Positions 28,435 to 35,910 of a DNA stretch of 64,000 bases are shown piece after piece; position 1 is the first letter of the stretch, and each line of letters begins with the position of its first letter. The position numbers and the translations under genes were made by a program. The notes beneath the pieces are model-generated. The model worked only from the letters and a program-made list of their open reading frames with translations, was not told the DNA's origin and searched no databases. The stretch lies in the NCBI RefSeq assembly GCF_049347105.1, contig NZ_CP186334.1:434001-498000 (forward strand), read 5' to 3'. This DNA is from Gaoshiqia hydrogeniformans. Its GTDB lineage: Bacteria > Bacteroidota > Bacteroidia > Bacteroidales > Prolixibacteraceae.

Positions 28435-28608
28435 ATGGCAATTTTGAGTTTTTTCTTCAATGCTTATGCAACAGACCGGGATACCCCGGATACGAAGCTG
28501 AGTATACCTCAAAACCAAAGCAGACAAGCAGAATCTGTGACTATTGCTGTTGAAACACAGAAGGCACACCGATGCAACCAATGGGTTAAATACATCAGTT
28601 GGCAATAG
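28435..28608 (+). CDS. Possible small secreted protein (57 aa), unrecognised
   Basis: An ATG-started frame of 57 codons with a hydrophobic start (MAILSFFFNAYA) and a polar remainder with one Cys and two Trp. It starts 17 nt after the MmcQ/YjbR stop. I recognise no family. The composition could be coding or chance. The rest of the 28418-28846 stretch holds only the ArsR promoter. Confidence 0.2.
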   Translation: MAILSFFFNAYATDRDTPDTKLSIPQNQSRQAESVTIAVETQKAHRCNQWVKYISWQ

Positions 28609-28796
28609 AAAAACAGATAGCAGGCGAAAGTTTAGCTTTCACGACCGGAGTTGATCTCTTGCTCTGGCTCAGACAGTAGTTTAAGTTTGACATGACATTC
28701 GGAAAAATCCCGGATCGCAGACATTCATTTTGCCGGTGTAAGTGCAATGTGACAATCCCAATAAACTTGCCCGCTCCTTCATTTTATTAAAAAAAA

Positions 28797-28828
28797 TTTG
28801 CGTAGCTAAATAACTACACATATATTTG
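28797..28828 (+). promoter_or_regulatory. Bacteroidota promoter of the ArsR operon
   Basis: TTTG at 28797-28800, then 20 nt, then TATATTTG at 28821-28828: an exact match to the -33/-7 consensus. The transcript would start about a dozen nt before the ATG at 28847. Confidence 0.8.
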
Positions 28829-28843
28829 TAGTCAAATAACTAC
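28802..28843. promoter_or_regulatory. Two ArsR-type operator palindromes
   Basis: GTAGCTAAATAACTAC (28802-28817) and GTAGTCAAATAACTAC (28828-28843) are near-identical dyads with GTAG/CTAC arms, 26 bp apart. They occupy the promoter spacer and the start region, flanking the -7 element. This is what autorepression by the ArsR encoded next would need. Confidence 0.75.
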
Positions 28844-28846
28844 ACA

Positions 28847-29161
28847 ATGAACTTACGAAGAGATGTTTTTCAGGCCATAGCCGACCCGACCAGAAGAGCC
28901 ATTCTTCTGCTGGTTGCTTCGCAATCCCTGACTGCCGGCGCCATTGCCTCAAACTTTGACACCGCACGCCCAACCGTTTCAAAACACTTGCAAATACTCA
29001 CCGAGTGCGAACTGCTTAAACAGGAGCAAAACGGCAGGGAAATTTACTATCACTTAAATCCCCAACGGATGAAAGAAATCGCTGATTTTATTGAACCATT
29101 CCGAAAATTATGGAACGACCGGTTTAATCAGTTGGAAGCCATCATGAAAAATTACCAATAG
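28847..29161 (+). CDS. ArsR-family winged-helix repressor
   Basis: 104 residues. The ArsR/SmtB pattern is complete: FQAIADPTRRAILLLVASQSLTAGAIASNFDTARPTVSKHLQILTECELLKQEQNGREIYYHLNP at about residues 8-72. There are no Cys metal-binding motifs (no ELCVCDL-type sequence), so it belongs to the non-metal subgroup usually coupled with SRPBCC proteins, as found here 7 nt downstream. Two operator palindromes overlap its promoter, so autoregulation is likely. The inducer is unknown. Confidence 0.92.
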   Translation: MNLRRDVFQAIADPTRRAILLLVASQSLTAGAIASNFDTARPTVSKHLQILTECELLKQEQNGREIYYHLNPQRMKEIADFIEPFRKLWNDRFNQLEAIMKNYQ

Positions 29162-29168
29162 AATTGTT

Positions 29169-29636
29169 ATGGAACAGAAAACAAAAATTTATGCCGAAGA
29201 CGGTAAACAGGAATTAATTGTAACAAGGGTGTTTGACTTACCGTTGGAATTGCTTTTTAAAGCCTATGCCGACCCCCGAATTGTTGAGCAATGGATGGGT
29301 ACAAAAGTAGTGAAACTCGAAAATAAAGACCACGGCAGCTGGCAGTTTGAAACATCAGACTCCCAGGGAAATGTCGTATTTCGGGCCAATGGGGTCATTC
29401 ACGAGTTTGTAGCGAACCGGAAAATCACCCGGACCTTTAAAATGGAGAACACGCCTTTTGACGTCCAGCTTGAATTTTTTGATTTTGAAAAACTGACCGA
29501 CAGCACCAGCAAACTTACCATGCATATCGTTTTCAGGTCAGTTGCACTCAGGAACCAATTACTGCAAATGCCATTTGCTCAGGGTATCCACATGGCGCAC
29601 AACCGTTTGCAGGAGATTGTATATCAATTAAAATAA
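29169..29636 (+). CDS. SRPBCC (AHSA1-like) domain protein
   Basis: 155 residues of the START-like/AHSA1 fold: LIVTRVFDLPLELLFKAYADPRIVEQWMG near 15-45 and the C-terminal helix QGIHMAHNRLQEIVYQL. These proteins have a deep hydrophobic ligand pocket. The ArsR-SRPBCC pair is a recurrent two-gene unit. It is the second gene of this operon, 7 nt after ArsR and 6 nt before DoxX. Ligand and function unknown. Confidence 0.9.
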   Translation: MEQKTKIYAEDGKQELIVTRVFDLPLELLFKAYADPRIVEQWMGTKVVKLENKDHGSWQFETSDSQGNVVFRANGVIHEFVANRKITRTFKMENTPFDVQLEFFDFEKLTDSTSKLTMHIVFRSVALRNQLLQMPFAQGIHMAHNRLQEIVYQLK

Positions 29637-29642
29637 CCTGTC

Positions 29643-30026
29643 ATGACAAAAAGAAACAAGATTATTTACTGGATTGCTACGGTTTGGCTGGCATTGGGCA
29701 TGTTGTCCACCGGAATTGTACAGCTAATCAGAATGCCCGAAGAAATAGGTGTAATAACCAGATTGGGCTATCCGGTTTATATCCTGACGATACTGGGTAT
29801 CTGGAAAATACTGGGAGTTGCCGCGGTGCTTCTGCCTAAGTTTAACCTGGTAAAGGAATGGGCATATGCCGGCTTTTTCTTTGCCATGTCGGGCGCGGTA
29901 TTTTCGCATGCGGCCAGCGGAAGTGACGCCAAAGAATTTTTCGGCCCGGTATTATTACTGGTTTTAACCGCGACATCGTGGCATTTCAGGCCTGCCAGCC
30001 GGAAAATTGTCTCAGTTAATCAATAA
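29643..30026 (+). CDS. DoxX-family membrane protein
   Basis: 127 residues with four hydrophobic segments (about 8-28, 43-62, 68-90, 95-115) and the DoxX-like pattern YPVYILTILGIWKILGVAAVLLPKFNLVKEWAYAGFFFAMSGAVFSH. It sits in the inner membrane. DoxX-like proteins often follow ArsR-SRPBCC pairs in Bacteroidota. Role unknown. Confidence 0.87.
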   Translation: MTKRNKIIYWIATVWLALGMLSTGIVQLIRMPEEIGVITRLGYPVYILTILGIWKILGVAAVLLPKFNLVKEWAYAGFFFAMSGAVFSHAASGSDAKEFFGPVLLLVLTATSWHFRPASRKIVSVNQ

Positions 30027-30030
30027 AAAT

Positions 30031-30606
30031 ATGAAGGGTATGAACAGCAATAAAAAGCAGTTGGCACCGGAACAACAAAAAGAATTACTCGGCATTTTGA
30101 AATCCCGGTTTGAGAAAAACAGGAACCGGCATCAGGAATTGGAGTGGACTCCGATACAGGTAAAACTGGAAGCCGGTACCGAAAAACTATGGTCGCTTTA
30201 TGCAATGGAAGAAACCGGCGGTGAACCGGATGTGGTTGGGCAGGATCAAAATACGGGCGAATACCTGTTCTTCGATTGTTCGGCTGAAAGTCCAAAAGGC
30301 CGCCGAAGTCTTTGTTACGACCGCGAAGCGTTGGACGCAAGGAAAGAACATAAACCCCAAAACAGCGCGGTGGATTTGGCCACGGCAATCGGCATTGAAC
30401 TTTTAACGGAAGAACAATACCGGGAACTGCAGCAATTGGGCAGTTTCGACACCAAAACGTCGAGCTGGGTAAAAACGCCTGCCACGATCAGAAAACTCGG
30501 CGGGGCACTCTTTTGCGACCGCCGCTACAACCAGGTATTTCTGTACCACAACGGCGCCGATTCTTATTACGCAGTCAGGGGATTCCGCGGTTCGCTAAGA
30601 GTCTGA
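30031..30606 (+). CDS. DUF4256 domain-containing protein
   Basis: I use the ATG at 30031, 4 nt after the DoxX stop; an upstream ATG at 30007 overlaps DoxX, and another at 30040 is possible. About 191 residues match DUF4256: a helical start (QQKELLGILKSRFEKNRNRHQ), EWTPIQVKLEAGTEKLWSLYAMEETGGEPDVVG, and YLFFDCSAESPKGRRSLCYDREALDARKEHKP. Cytoplasmic, no known activity. It ends the ArsR operon before a terminator shared with the convergent Rnk-like genes. Confidence 0.87.
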   Translation: MKGMNSNKKQLAPEQQKELLGILKSRFEKNRNRHQELEWTPIQVKLEAGTEKLWSLYAMEETGGEPDVVGQDQNTGEYLFFDCSAESPKGRRSLCYDREALDARKEHKPQNSAVDLATAIGIELLTEEQYRELQQLGSFDTKTSSWVKTPATIRKLGGALFCDRRYNQVFLYHNGADSYYAVRGFRGSLRV

Positions 30607-30651
30607 ATCGTACACATACAAAAAAGTTTGAAACAGTACAGACCCCAAAAA

Positions 30652-30688
30652 AACCGGCAGGTCTTCTCAAATAGACCACCTGCCGGTT
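30652..30688 (-). terminator. Intrinsic terminator of the Rnk-like operon
   Basis: AACCGGCAGGT (30652-30662) and ACCTGCCGGTT (30678-30688) form an 11-bp stem. On the minus strand it is followed by a run of seven T, so it terminates the Rnk-like unit; it may also stop read-through from DUF4256. Confidence 0.85.
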
Positions 30689-30701
30689 AAAGGTCTGCAA
30701 C

Positions 30702-31100
30702 TTACCGATAAGCATTTACTTCAGGCTGAAACGGGATCCCGGTGATCAAAAGCCGGTTGTTTGTTTTCCAGGTATCGTAACTCAGCTCGTCGCCAATGCA
30801 CTTCAGGAAAACAGCTACACCCAGCTCCGAAAAAACAGAGACTTTGGTTTCTCTGACATTCGCATATTCGGGATAAACCAACTGAATACAAAAGTCCATC
30901 GCTATCGGCTCGGTTCGATGAAGCTGCACAAAAGAGTTCATCGTCACCAGGTCGCGTGGAACCTCGCACGGCCGAATCTGATCAGCAGCCATCAAATTTG
31001 CTTTCAACCGGCTGATATACCTGAAGCTGGTTGAATAGCGCCGCTCCACGATACGGATTCGTTTCATGAGTTCATTAAAATCGGTAACCGGAACAAACAT
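30702..31100 (-). CDS. GreA/GreB-family (Rnk-like) protein
   Basis: 132 residues: a short helical N-terminus in place of the long GreA coiled coil, then the GreA/GreB C-terminal FKBP-like domain (about 45-130) with LVTMNSFVQLHRTE, IQLVYPEYANVRETKVSVFSELGVAVFLKCIGDEL and a final ITGIPFQPE. This is the form called regulator of nucleoside diphosphate kinase (Rnk), which binds RNA polymerase. It starts one base after the stop of the tiny basic protein gene. A second, better conserved copy lies 45 nt further upstream, so it is a diverged paralogue. Confidence 0.85.
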   Translation of the reverse strand: MFVPVTDFNELMKRIRIVERRYSTSFRYISRLKANLMAADQIRPCEVPRDLVTMNSFVQLHRTEPIAMDFCIQLVYPEYANVRETKVSVFSELGVAVFLKCIGDELSYDTWKTNNRLLITGIPFQPEVNAYR

Positions 31101-31217
31101 CTACTTTCTCGTTTTCCGCGTGGGTACTTTCTCCGCTTCACGCTTTTGTTTCTTCTCGTCCCTTTTTTCTTTCAGACTCTTTTTAGGCTCCTTCAAGCCA
31201 ACACTTTTCTTTGCCAT
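31101..31217 (-). CDS. Very small, highly basic protein (38 aa), unrecognised
   Basis: ATG at 31215-31217, TAG at 31101-31103. About half of the 38 residues are Lys or Arg, with few hydrophobics (begins MAKKSVGLKEPKKSLKEK). The stop abuts the ATG of the Rnk-like gene, and the upstream Rnk-like gene ends 44 nt away, so all three are one operon. The composition recalls nucleic-acid-binding tails, but I do not recognise a family. Confidence 0.6.
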   Translation of the reverse strand: MAKKSVGLKEPKKSLKEKRDEKKQKREAEKVPTRKTRK

Positions 31218-31261
31218 AACTTTTTAGTTTTAAAAATCAGACATGATATTACAATGCGTTT

Positions 31262-31675
31262 TCAGACCGGATCAGCCGGCTGGACTTCGTCGGGATACAA
31301 AATATTTTTGATTTCCATACGCTTAACTCCCCGGGGGACTTCAAATGCCACGACACTACCCGGCCGGTACCCCAGTATGGCCGCTCCCAGGGGAGACAAC
31401 ACGGAAATGTTCCCTTTTCTGAAATCGGCATCTTCGGGGTAAACCAGTTTCACACGCATGGGCTTACCGGTATCGAGATCCACAATTTCAACCTGTGAGT
31501 TCATCGTTACAAAGTCGGGAATAAGCCGCTCAGACGAGACCTTTTGAGCCCGCTTCAACTCGGCGCCAAGAAACAAGAGATTCCTGTCATCTGTGACTTT
31601 CAGATTTCTTTCTGAATTAATCAAACCACATAAACGGATGTAGTCTGATTCTGTAATTTGGATGTTGTCTTTCAT
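31262..31675 (-). CDS. GreA/GreB-family (Rnk-like) protein
   Basis: 137 residues with the Rnk layout: a short N-terminal helical region (about 1-45) and the GreA/GreB C-terminal domain (about 50-135) with IPDFVTMNSQVEIVDLDTGKPMRVKLVYPEDADFRKGNISVLSPLGAAILGYRPGSVVAFEVPRGVKRMEIKNILYPDE. Compared with its neighbour at 30702 it keeps the canonical LG.A.LG...G motif. Family members bind RNA polymerase near the secondary channel; this form lacks the acidic coiled-coil tip needed for transcript cleavage. First gene of the unit. Confidence 0.87.
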   Translation of the reverse strand: MKDNIQITESDYIRLCGLINSERNLKVTDDRNLLFLGAELKRAQKVSSERLIPDFVTMNSQVEIVDLDTGKPMRVKLVYPEDADFRKGNISVLSPLGAAILGYRPGSVVAFEVPRGVKRMEIKNILYPDEVQPADPV

Positions 31676-31834
31676 ATAAAATGGATTAATGTTTTAAAAA
31701 AAGAATGGACTGAGTGCGCTGAAAAAAAGAGTTGGAAAAAAATGCTTAGAAAAATATTCCCGGAAGCTTACGCGCCTGTACGCCCGGGCCTTCAAGCCGC
31801 CTGATGCCGAAAACTTGCGGCAGGCAGTTGTAAA

Positions 31835-31864
31835 CCGGGAACCAAACAATCTGTTGGTTCCCGG
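31835..31864. terminator. Hairpin in the divergent region upstream of the Rnk-like operon
   Basis: CCGGGAACCAA (31835-31845) pairs with TTGGTTCCCGG (31854-31864), 11 bp with an 8-nt loop, followed at 31872-31879 by TATCTTTG, a -7-like element. No gene ends here, so the role is unclear. The 31676-32016 stretch otherwise holds only the dyads described next. Confidence 0.4.
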
Positions 31865-31938
31865 CTTCAACTATCTTTGTATGGCTTAACATGAGCTGGT
31901 ACATAAAAACGCTGTGATAAAAACAAGCAATAAATAAA

Positions 31939-31973
31939 ATCGTAGACGATTTATATTAAATCGTATCCGATAC
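31939..31973. promoter_or_regulatory. Candidate operator dyads of the MarR-like gene
   Basis: ATCGTAGACGAT (31939-31950, arms ATCGT/ACGAT) and ATCGTATCCGATAC (31960-31973, containing the palindrome GTATC-C-GATAC) are two related dyads 21 bp apart, 44 nt before the ATG of the regulator. Spacing near two helical turns suggests cooperative binding by the dimeric regulator. Confidence 0.55.
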
Positions 31974-32016
31974 AATATTAATCATTTTTTTGTATTTTCA
32001 CAAAAACCATCGCCGA

Positions 32017-32715
32017 ATGACGAATAAGTATGCTATTTTAAAACAGGTTCTCGATTTATATGAAGACTACGAACTGGAAGAAACGCAATTAAGCCTGCTG
32101 GATTTTTCGCATTGGATGATTCAGAAACTAACTGATGAACCGGAACTAGATCAAAAAGTGAAGCCGGAAAAATATCCCGGACAGCAGAACTTCCCGTCCA
32201 CCTTGTTCAGGCAATTCAACGAAAAAGCGCGTTTCCTCGAATCGGTATCACGCATTGCCCGGTATCATGAATTTTATACCCGTAAAGCCCTAAAAGACCT
32301 GGTTATTAATACCCGTTTGGAATTTCTGTTTATGCAAAGCGTCCAACTGATGGAGAAAGCGAAAAAAACCGACCTGATTAACCTGTATAACCTTGAATAT
32401 ACCACCGGAATGGACACCATCAGGAGACTGATTAACAACGAGCTGCTCGACGAGGTTCAGGACGAATCGGACAAAAGGGCAAAACTGCTGGCGCTTACTC
32501 CAAAAGGGGAAGAGACGCTTTTGCAGGCAAAAAAGAACATGGCTGAAGAAAACGTTTTGTTTTTTGCAGCCATCAGCGACAACAAGTGGAAGAAGATACT
32601 ACCGGTACTGGAAGAGATCGACGATTTTCACGGCAGTATCTATAAAAACCACGGCAGCAAACCTTTTGCCGAATTAGCAAACCTGATGGATTCGTTGAAA
32701 CATTTATACAAATAA
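32017..32715 (+). CDS. MarR-like winged-helix regulator
   Basis: I take the ATG at 32017 (MTNKYAILKQVLDLYEDYE); the frame extends 27 nt upstream with unlikely residues. The 232-residue protein has an N-terminal helical part (about 1-95) and a MarR-type winged helix (about 105-190): LEFLFMQSVQL, KTDLINLYNLEYTTGMDTIRRLINNELLDEVQDESDKRAKLLALTPKGEETL, where the wing is DESDKRAKLLALTPKG. Longer than a typical MarR (about 150). Two dyads upstream suggest autoregulation. It is not adjacent to an obvious target operon. Confidence 0.8.
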   Translation: MTNKYAILKQVLDLYEDYELEETQLSLLDFSHWMIQKLTDEPELDQKVKPEKYPGQQNFPSTLFRQFNEKARFLESVSRIARYHEFYTRKALKDLVINTRLEFLFMQSVQLMEKAKKTDLINLYNLEYTTGMDTIRRLINNELLDEVQDESDKRAKLLALTPKGEETLLQAKKNMAEENVLFFAAISDNKWKKILPVLEEIDDFHGSIYKNHGSKPFAELANLMDSLKHLYK

Positions 32716-32762
32716 GCGATTAAACCTGCAAAAAAAAATCAGCCTCAAACTCATGGGTTATG

Positions 32763-32784
32763 TAAAGTTTATTTGTATTTTTAA
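32763..32784 (+). repeat. 22-nt AT-rich element, copy 1
   Basis: A 22-nt sequence beginning TAAAGTTTATTTG is identical to 36373-36394. This copy lies 55 nt upstream of the ATG at 32840. It is probably a promoter-related element or a remnant of a shared upstream region. Confidence 0.6.
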
Positions 32785-32839
32785 TTTTTTTCAACAGTCT
32801 ACAACAAACCTTGGGTACAATTAATAAAATAATTCGGCC

Positions 32840-33376
32840 ATGAGAAATTATGCAAAAAGTCATTTCACTGAAAGTTTAATCTCAAAAGAACCAGCCATCG
32901 AATACTTAGATAAGCTAATGCTCTATGGTCAATTTGTCGGCGATTGGGTTGCAGATACCATTGAGTATTCAGAAGACGGAAGTATGAAGCATTCGAAATG
33001 GGATATCCGTTTCGATTGGATTTTAGAAGGACGTGCAATACAGGATCTTTGGATTACACCTATTCGTGAAAATAGTGAAATTGGTTGGCATGAGCCAGGG
33101 AATCGTTACAGTACGACGATTAGGATGTACGACCCCAAAATTGACGCATGGCATATTCTATGGATAAATCCACCGAATGGGATCATTGTTCGTCAAGTTG
33201 GGCGTCAAATTGGAAATGAGATTATACAAATTGGAGAGATTGACGATAATGGGCACCAATCTCGCTGGGTTTACCGCGATATCACCTCTGACAGTTTCAG
33301 GTGGTGTAATGAAAAGACCGTTGATCGTGGAAATAATTGGAAACTAATGCAGGAGATGCGGGCAAAAAGAATATAG
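32840..33376 (+). CDS. DUF1579-like/lipocalin-like protein, tentative
   Basis: 178 residues, no signal peptide. The pattern YGQFVGDWVADTIEYSEDGSMKHSKWDIRFDWILEGRAIQDLW with later RMYDPKIDAWHILWINPPNG and RWVYRDITSDSFRWCNEKTVDRGNNW looks like a beta-barrel of the DUF1579/lipocalin-like type. I assign this with moderate confidence. Genes of this type are common beside ECF42 sigma factors with YciI-like genes, as here, and it precedes the sigma factor by 149 nt. Its upstream region shares a 22-nt element with the gene at 36497. Confidence 0.55.
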   Translation: MRNYAKSHFTESLISKEPAIEYLDKLMLYGQFVGDWVADTIEYSEDGSMKHSKWDIRFDWILEGRAIQDLWITPIRENSEIGWHEPGNRYSTTIRMYDPKIDAWHILWINPPNGIIVRQVGRQIGNEIIQIGEIDDNGHQSRWVYRDITSDSFRWCNEKTVDRGNNWKLMQEMRAKRI

Positions 33377-33525
33377 TTCATATTTCAACTTCACCTGACA
33401 TGTTGAACTGACTCTCAACTATGCCCAATAAAGTGTATTTGCCACAAGGGTTTCAGGGGGTATTTTCTTGTTAACCTGCCTGATAAAGAACTTTCAGCGT
33501 TTAACCCATATGAGAACCAAACCAG

Positions 33526-34782
33526 ATGAACATGCAAAATTCTTCGGAACATATTACTCAACTCCTGGACGGGATCTATCGCAAAGAGTCGCGTCTGGTG
33601 TTTGCCACGCTGATTCGCTTGCTTGGAGACTTCGACTTTGCCGAAGATGCCATGCACGATGCCTTCAAGGCTGCGCTTGAGCAATGGCCCGAAAATGGCA
33701 TTCCTTCCAACCCCCGGGCCTGGCTTGTTTCCACCGGCCGGTTTAAAGCAATCGACCGTATGCGGCGTCAATCAAAATTTGACCCGTTGCAGGTACAACA
33801 AGTCCGGCAAATGAAAGCTGATATTGCCGATCCTTCGAAGCAGATTGATCAAGAGATTGAAGACGATGTGCTCCGACTGATCTTCACCTGCTGCCACCCC
33901 GCACTGGCGCTCGATACACGCACGGCCATGACCTTGCGTGAGGTTTGCAATCTGACTACCGAAGAGATTGCCAGCGCGTTTCTTGCTGCACCACCTACCA
34001 TCGCACAGCGAATTGTCCGTGGCAAAGCCAAAATTCGCGAGTCCGGAATACCGTTCAAGGTTCCGCCGCAGCACGAACTCCCGGACCGGCTCGGGTCGGT
34101 CTTACAGGTTGTTTACCTGGTCTTCAATGAGGGCTATTACGCTTCGTCCGGCGAATTGGCAACCCGCGTTAACCTTTCAAGCGAAGCAATTCGACTCGGG
34201 CGCCTGCTGCACGATTTGCTGCCTGACCCTGAGGTTGCCGGATTGTTAGGCCTTATGTTACTACACGAATCCCGCCGGTCTGCCCGTACCACACCGGCAG
34301 GAGACCTTATTCTTTTGGAAGATCAGGACCGGTCGCTATGGGATAGCAATATGATCAGCGAGGGAATATCGTTGGTAAAGCGGGCCTTTTCATCCAAACG
34401 GCCAGGCCTGTATGCCCTGCAAGCCGCCATCGCGGCGTTGCATACTGAAGCGAAGAGTCCAGATGACACAGACTGGGCACAGATCGCAGGACTCTATACG
34501 CTGTTACTGCGCATAAACCCCTCCCCCGTAATTGAATTAAACCGCGCTGTCGCCATAGCCATGCACCATGGTCCTGAGGCGGGATTAAGTCGCATCGACG
34601 CGATTCTGGAGCGTGGGGAATTAAAAGATTATCACCTGGCTTACTCGGCACGGGCGGAACTGTGCCGGAAAACCGGCCGGACAAGTGAGGCACGAGCGTC
34701 ATGGGAACGAGCCCTTGCCCTCGCACAACAAGACCCCGAACGCCGATTTATCGAACGAAAGCTCAGAGAACTGGACACGTAA
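33526..34782 (+). CDS. ECF42-type RNA polymerase sigma factor with C-terminal TPR-like extension
   Basis: 418 residues, twice the size of a normal ECF factor. Region 2 (about 12-80: RLVFATLIRLLGDFDFAEDAMHDAFKAALEQWPENGIPSNPRAWLVSTGRFKAIDRMRR) and region 4 (about 115-175: DDVLRLIFTCCHPALALDTRTAMTLREVCNLTTEEIASAFLAAPPTIAQRIVRGKAKI) are followed by DUF6596/TPR-like sequence to the C-terminus. This matches group ECF42, which has no membrane anti-sigma factor; the extension is needed for activity. ECF42 genes sit beside DGPF/YciI-like genes, and one is present at 35911. The gene is visibly GC-richer than its neighbours, consistent with transfer. Confidence 0.9.
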   Translation: MNMQNSSEHITQLLDGIYRKESRLVFATLIRLLGDFDFAEDAMHDAFKAALEQWPENGIPSNPRAWLVSTGRFKAIDRMRRQSKFDPLQVQQVRQMKADIADPSKQIDQEIEDDVLRLIFTCCHPALALDTRTAMTLREVCNLTTEEIASAFLAAPPTIAQRIVRGKAKIRESGIPFKVPPQHELPDRLGSVLQVVYLVFNEGYYASSGELATRVNLSSEAIRLGRLLHDLLPDPEVAGLLGLMLLHESRRSARTTPAGDLILLEDQDRSLWDSNMISEGISLVKRAFSSKRPGLYALQAAIAALHTEAKSPDDTDWAQIAGLYTLLLRINPSPVIELNRAVAIAMHHGPEAGLSRIDAILERGELKDYHLAYSARAELCRKTGRTSEARASWERALALAQQDPERRFIERKLRELDT

Positions 34783-34813
34783 TATACAGATAGTAAAAAA
34801 AAAAAGAATTGTT

Positions 34814-34840
34814 TGTCGATTTCGTCCTCTGTTGTTCGAC
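34814..34840 (+). promoter_or_regulatory. Candidate ECF42-dependent promoter
   Basis: TGTCGA (34814-34819), 17 nt, then CGAC (34837-34840). As I recall the published ECF42 target consensus, -35 is TGTCGA and -10 contains CGA. It stands about 50 nt upstream of the DHFR-like gene and after the sigma gene, so it would drive the three-gene operon 34893-36309. Confidence 0.65.
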
Positions 34841-34892
34841 TATCTGTTGAACACATAGACAATTCAATTTTAGAACACTAAAAACAACAGCC

Positions 34893-35453
34893 ATGAGAAA
34901 ATTAATCATGTGGAATATCATCACGCTCGATGGTTATTTTGAAGGAGAAAAGAATTGGGACTTATCCTTTCACAATTCAGTTTGGGGACCAGAACTGGAA
35001 AACCTTAGCCTTGAACAGCTACGCTCGGCTGACTATCTCGTTTTCGGCAGGTTAACCTATGAAGGGATGTCTGCATACTGGAAGAAGGCGGACAGTGAAA
35101 ATGACGAAATTGCCAGATTAATGAACAGCATTCCCAAACTGGTTTTTTCCAAAACATTGAAAGAAGTTGACTGGAACAATTCAACCTTAATCAATGGGAA
35201 TGCCTCAGCCGAGATCTCCGGATTGAAAGCTCAAGGCGACGGAGATATGTATGTATTTGGAAGTGCGGACCTTTCCAAAACATTTATCAACGATGACCTT
35301 TTTGATGAATATCGCATTGGAATAGCCCCGGTTATTTTGGGCCGTGGCAAACCTCTGTTCAAACAGGGAATACCGTCCAGGAATTTATCTCTTATTTCTA
35401 CACAACAGCTTTCGCCCGGAGGCATCGTGCTGAAACTCGCTAAAAAACTTTAA
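34893..35453 (+). CDS. Dihydrofolate reductase-family (RibD C-terminal-like) protein
   Basis: 186 residues: RKLIMWNIITLDGYFEGEKNWDLSF at the N-terminus, ADYLVFGRLTYEGMSAYW near 45-62, KLVFSKTLKEVDWNNSTLI near 88-106, GDGDMYVFGSADLSKTFINDDLFDEYRIGIAPVILGRGKPLF near 115-160. This is the RibD_C/DHFR-like NADPH-binding fold seen in many stand-alone reductases of unknown substrate. First gene of the putative ECF42 regulon operon. Confidence 0.88.
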   Translation: MRKLIMWNIITLDGYFEGEKNWDLSFHNSVWGPELENLSLEQLRSADYLVFGRLTYEGMSAYWKKADSENDEIARLMNSIPKLVFSKTLKEVDWNNSTLINGNASAEISGLKAQGDGDMYVFGSADLSKTFINDDLFDEYRIGIAPVILGRGKPLFKQGIPSRNLSLISTQQLSPGGIVLKLAKKL

Positions 35454-35481
35454 CCAACTCTTCATCTAAAACAGGCTAAAT

Positions 35482-35850
35482 ATGACAGAAAATAAAAAAA
35501 CCGTTGAGAAATACATGGAAGGATTCCGCAGGAGTGATCATCAGATGATCCTTGATTGTCTTACGGAGGATGTAGTCTGGAAAATGCCCGGCGTATATAC
35601 ACACTATGGGAAAGAAGAATTCGACAGGGAAATCGAAAACGATAACTTTGTGGGCAGTCCGGCCATCAAGGTCAAAAGGCTCATTGAAGAAAATGATATT
35701 GTTATTGCAGAAGGAACTGTTCAGGGTAAGATGAAAAACGGAAACTCACTTGATGCGGTATTTTGTGATGTATTTGAAATGACCAATGGAAAGATCAGTA
35801 GTCTTACATCCTACTTAATGAGTTTAAACACTTCTATTAAATTTGAGTGA
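35482..35850 (+). CDS. Nuclear transport factor 2-like (SnoaL-like) protein
   Basis: 122 residues of the NTF2/SnoaL cone fold: KYMEGFRRSDHQMILDCLTEDVVWKMPGVYTHYGKEEFDREIEN near 9-52 and a final beta part with AEGTVQGKMKNGNSLDAVFCDVFEMTNGKISSLTSYL. Such proteins are small isomerases/hydrolases or binding proteins. It is 28 nt after the DHFR-like gene and 60 nt before the YciI gene. Confidence 0.87.
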   Translation: MTENKKTVEKYMEGFRRSDHQMILDCLTEDVVWKMPGVYTHYGKEEFDREIENDNFVGSPAIKVKRLIEENDIVIAEGTVQGKMKNGNSLDAVFCDVFEMTNGKISSLTSYLMSLNTSIKFE

Positions 35851-35910
35851 AAGGGAAGCCGCCTGGCGCGGTAAAACAGAAAATTTATCAAAAATCATAA
35901 CACGATAATT

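Noticed and set aside
28225..28605. 126-codon minus-strand frame after the MmcQ/YjbR gene
   Set aside because: Overlaps the MmcQ/YjbR gene on the opposite strand and shows no protein-family pattern.
31881..31917. Short reading frames after the -7-like element at 31872
   Set aside because: Frames of 2 and 8 codons only; too short to support a leader peptide.
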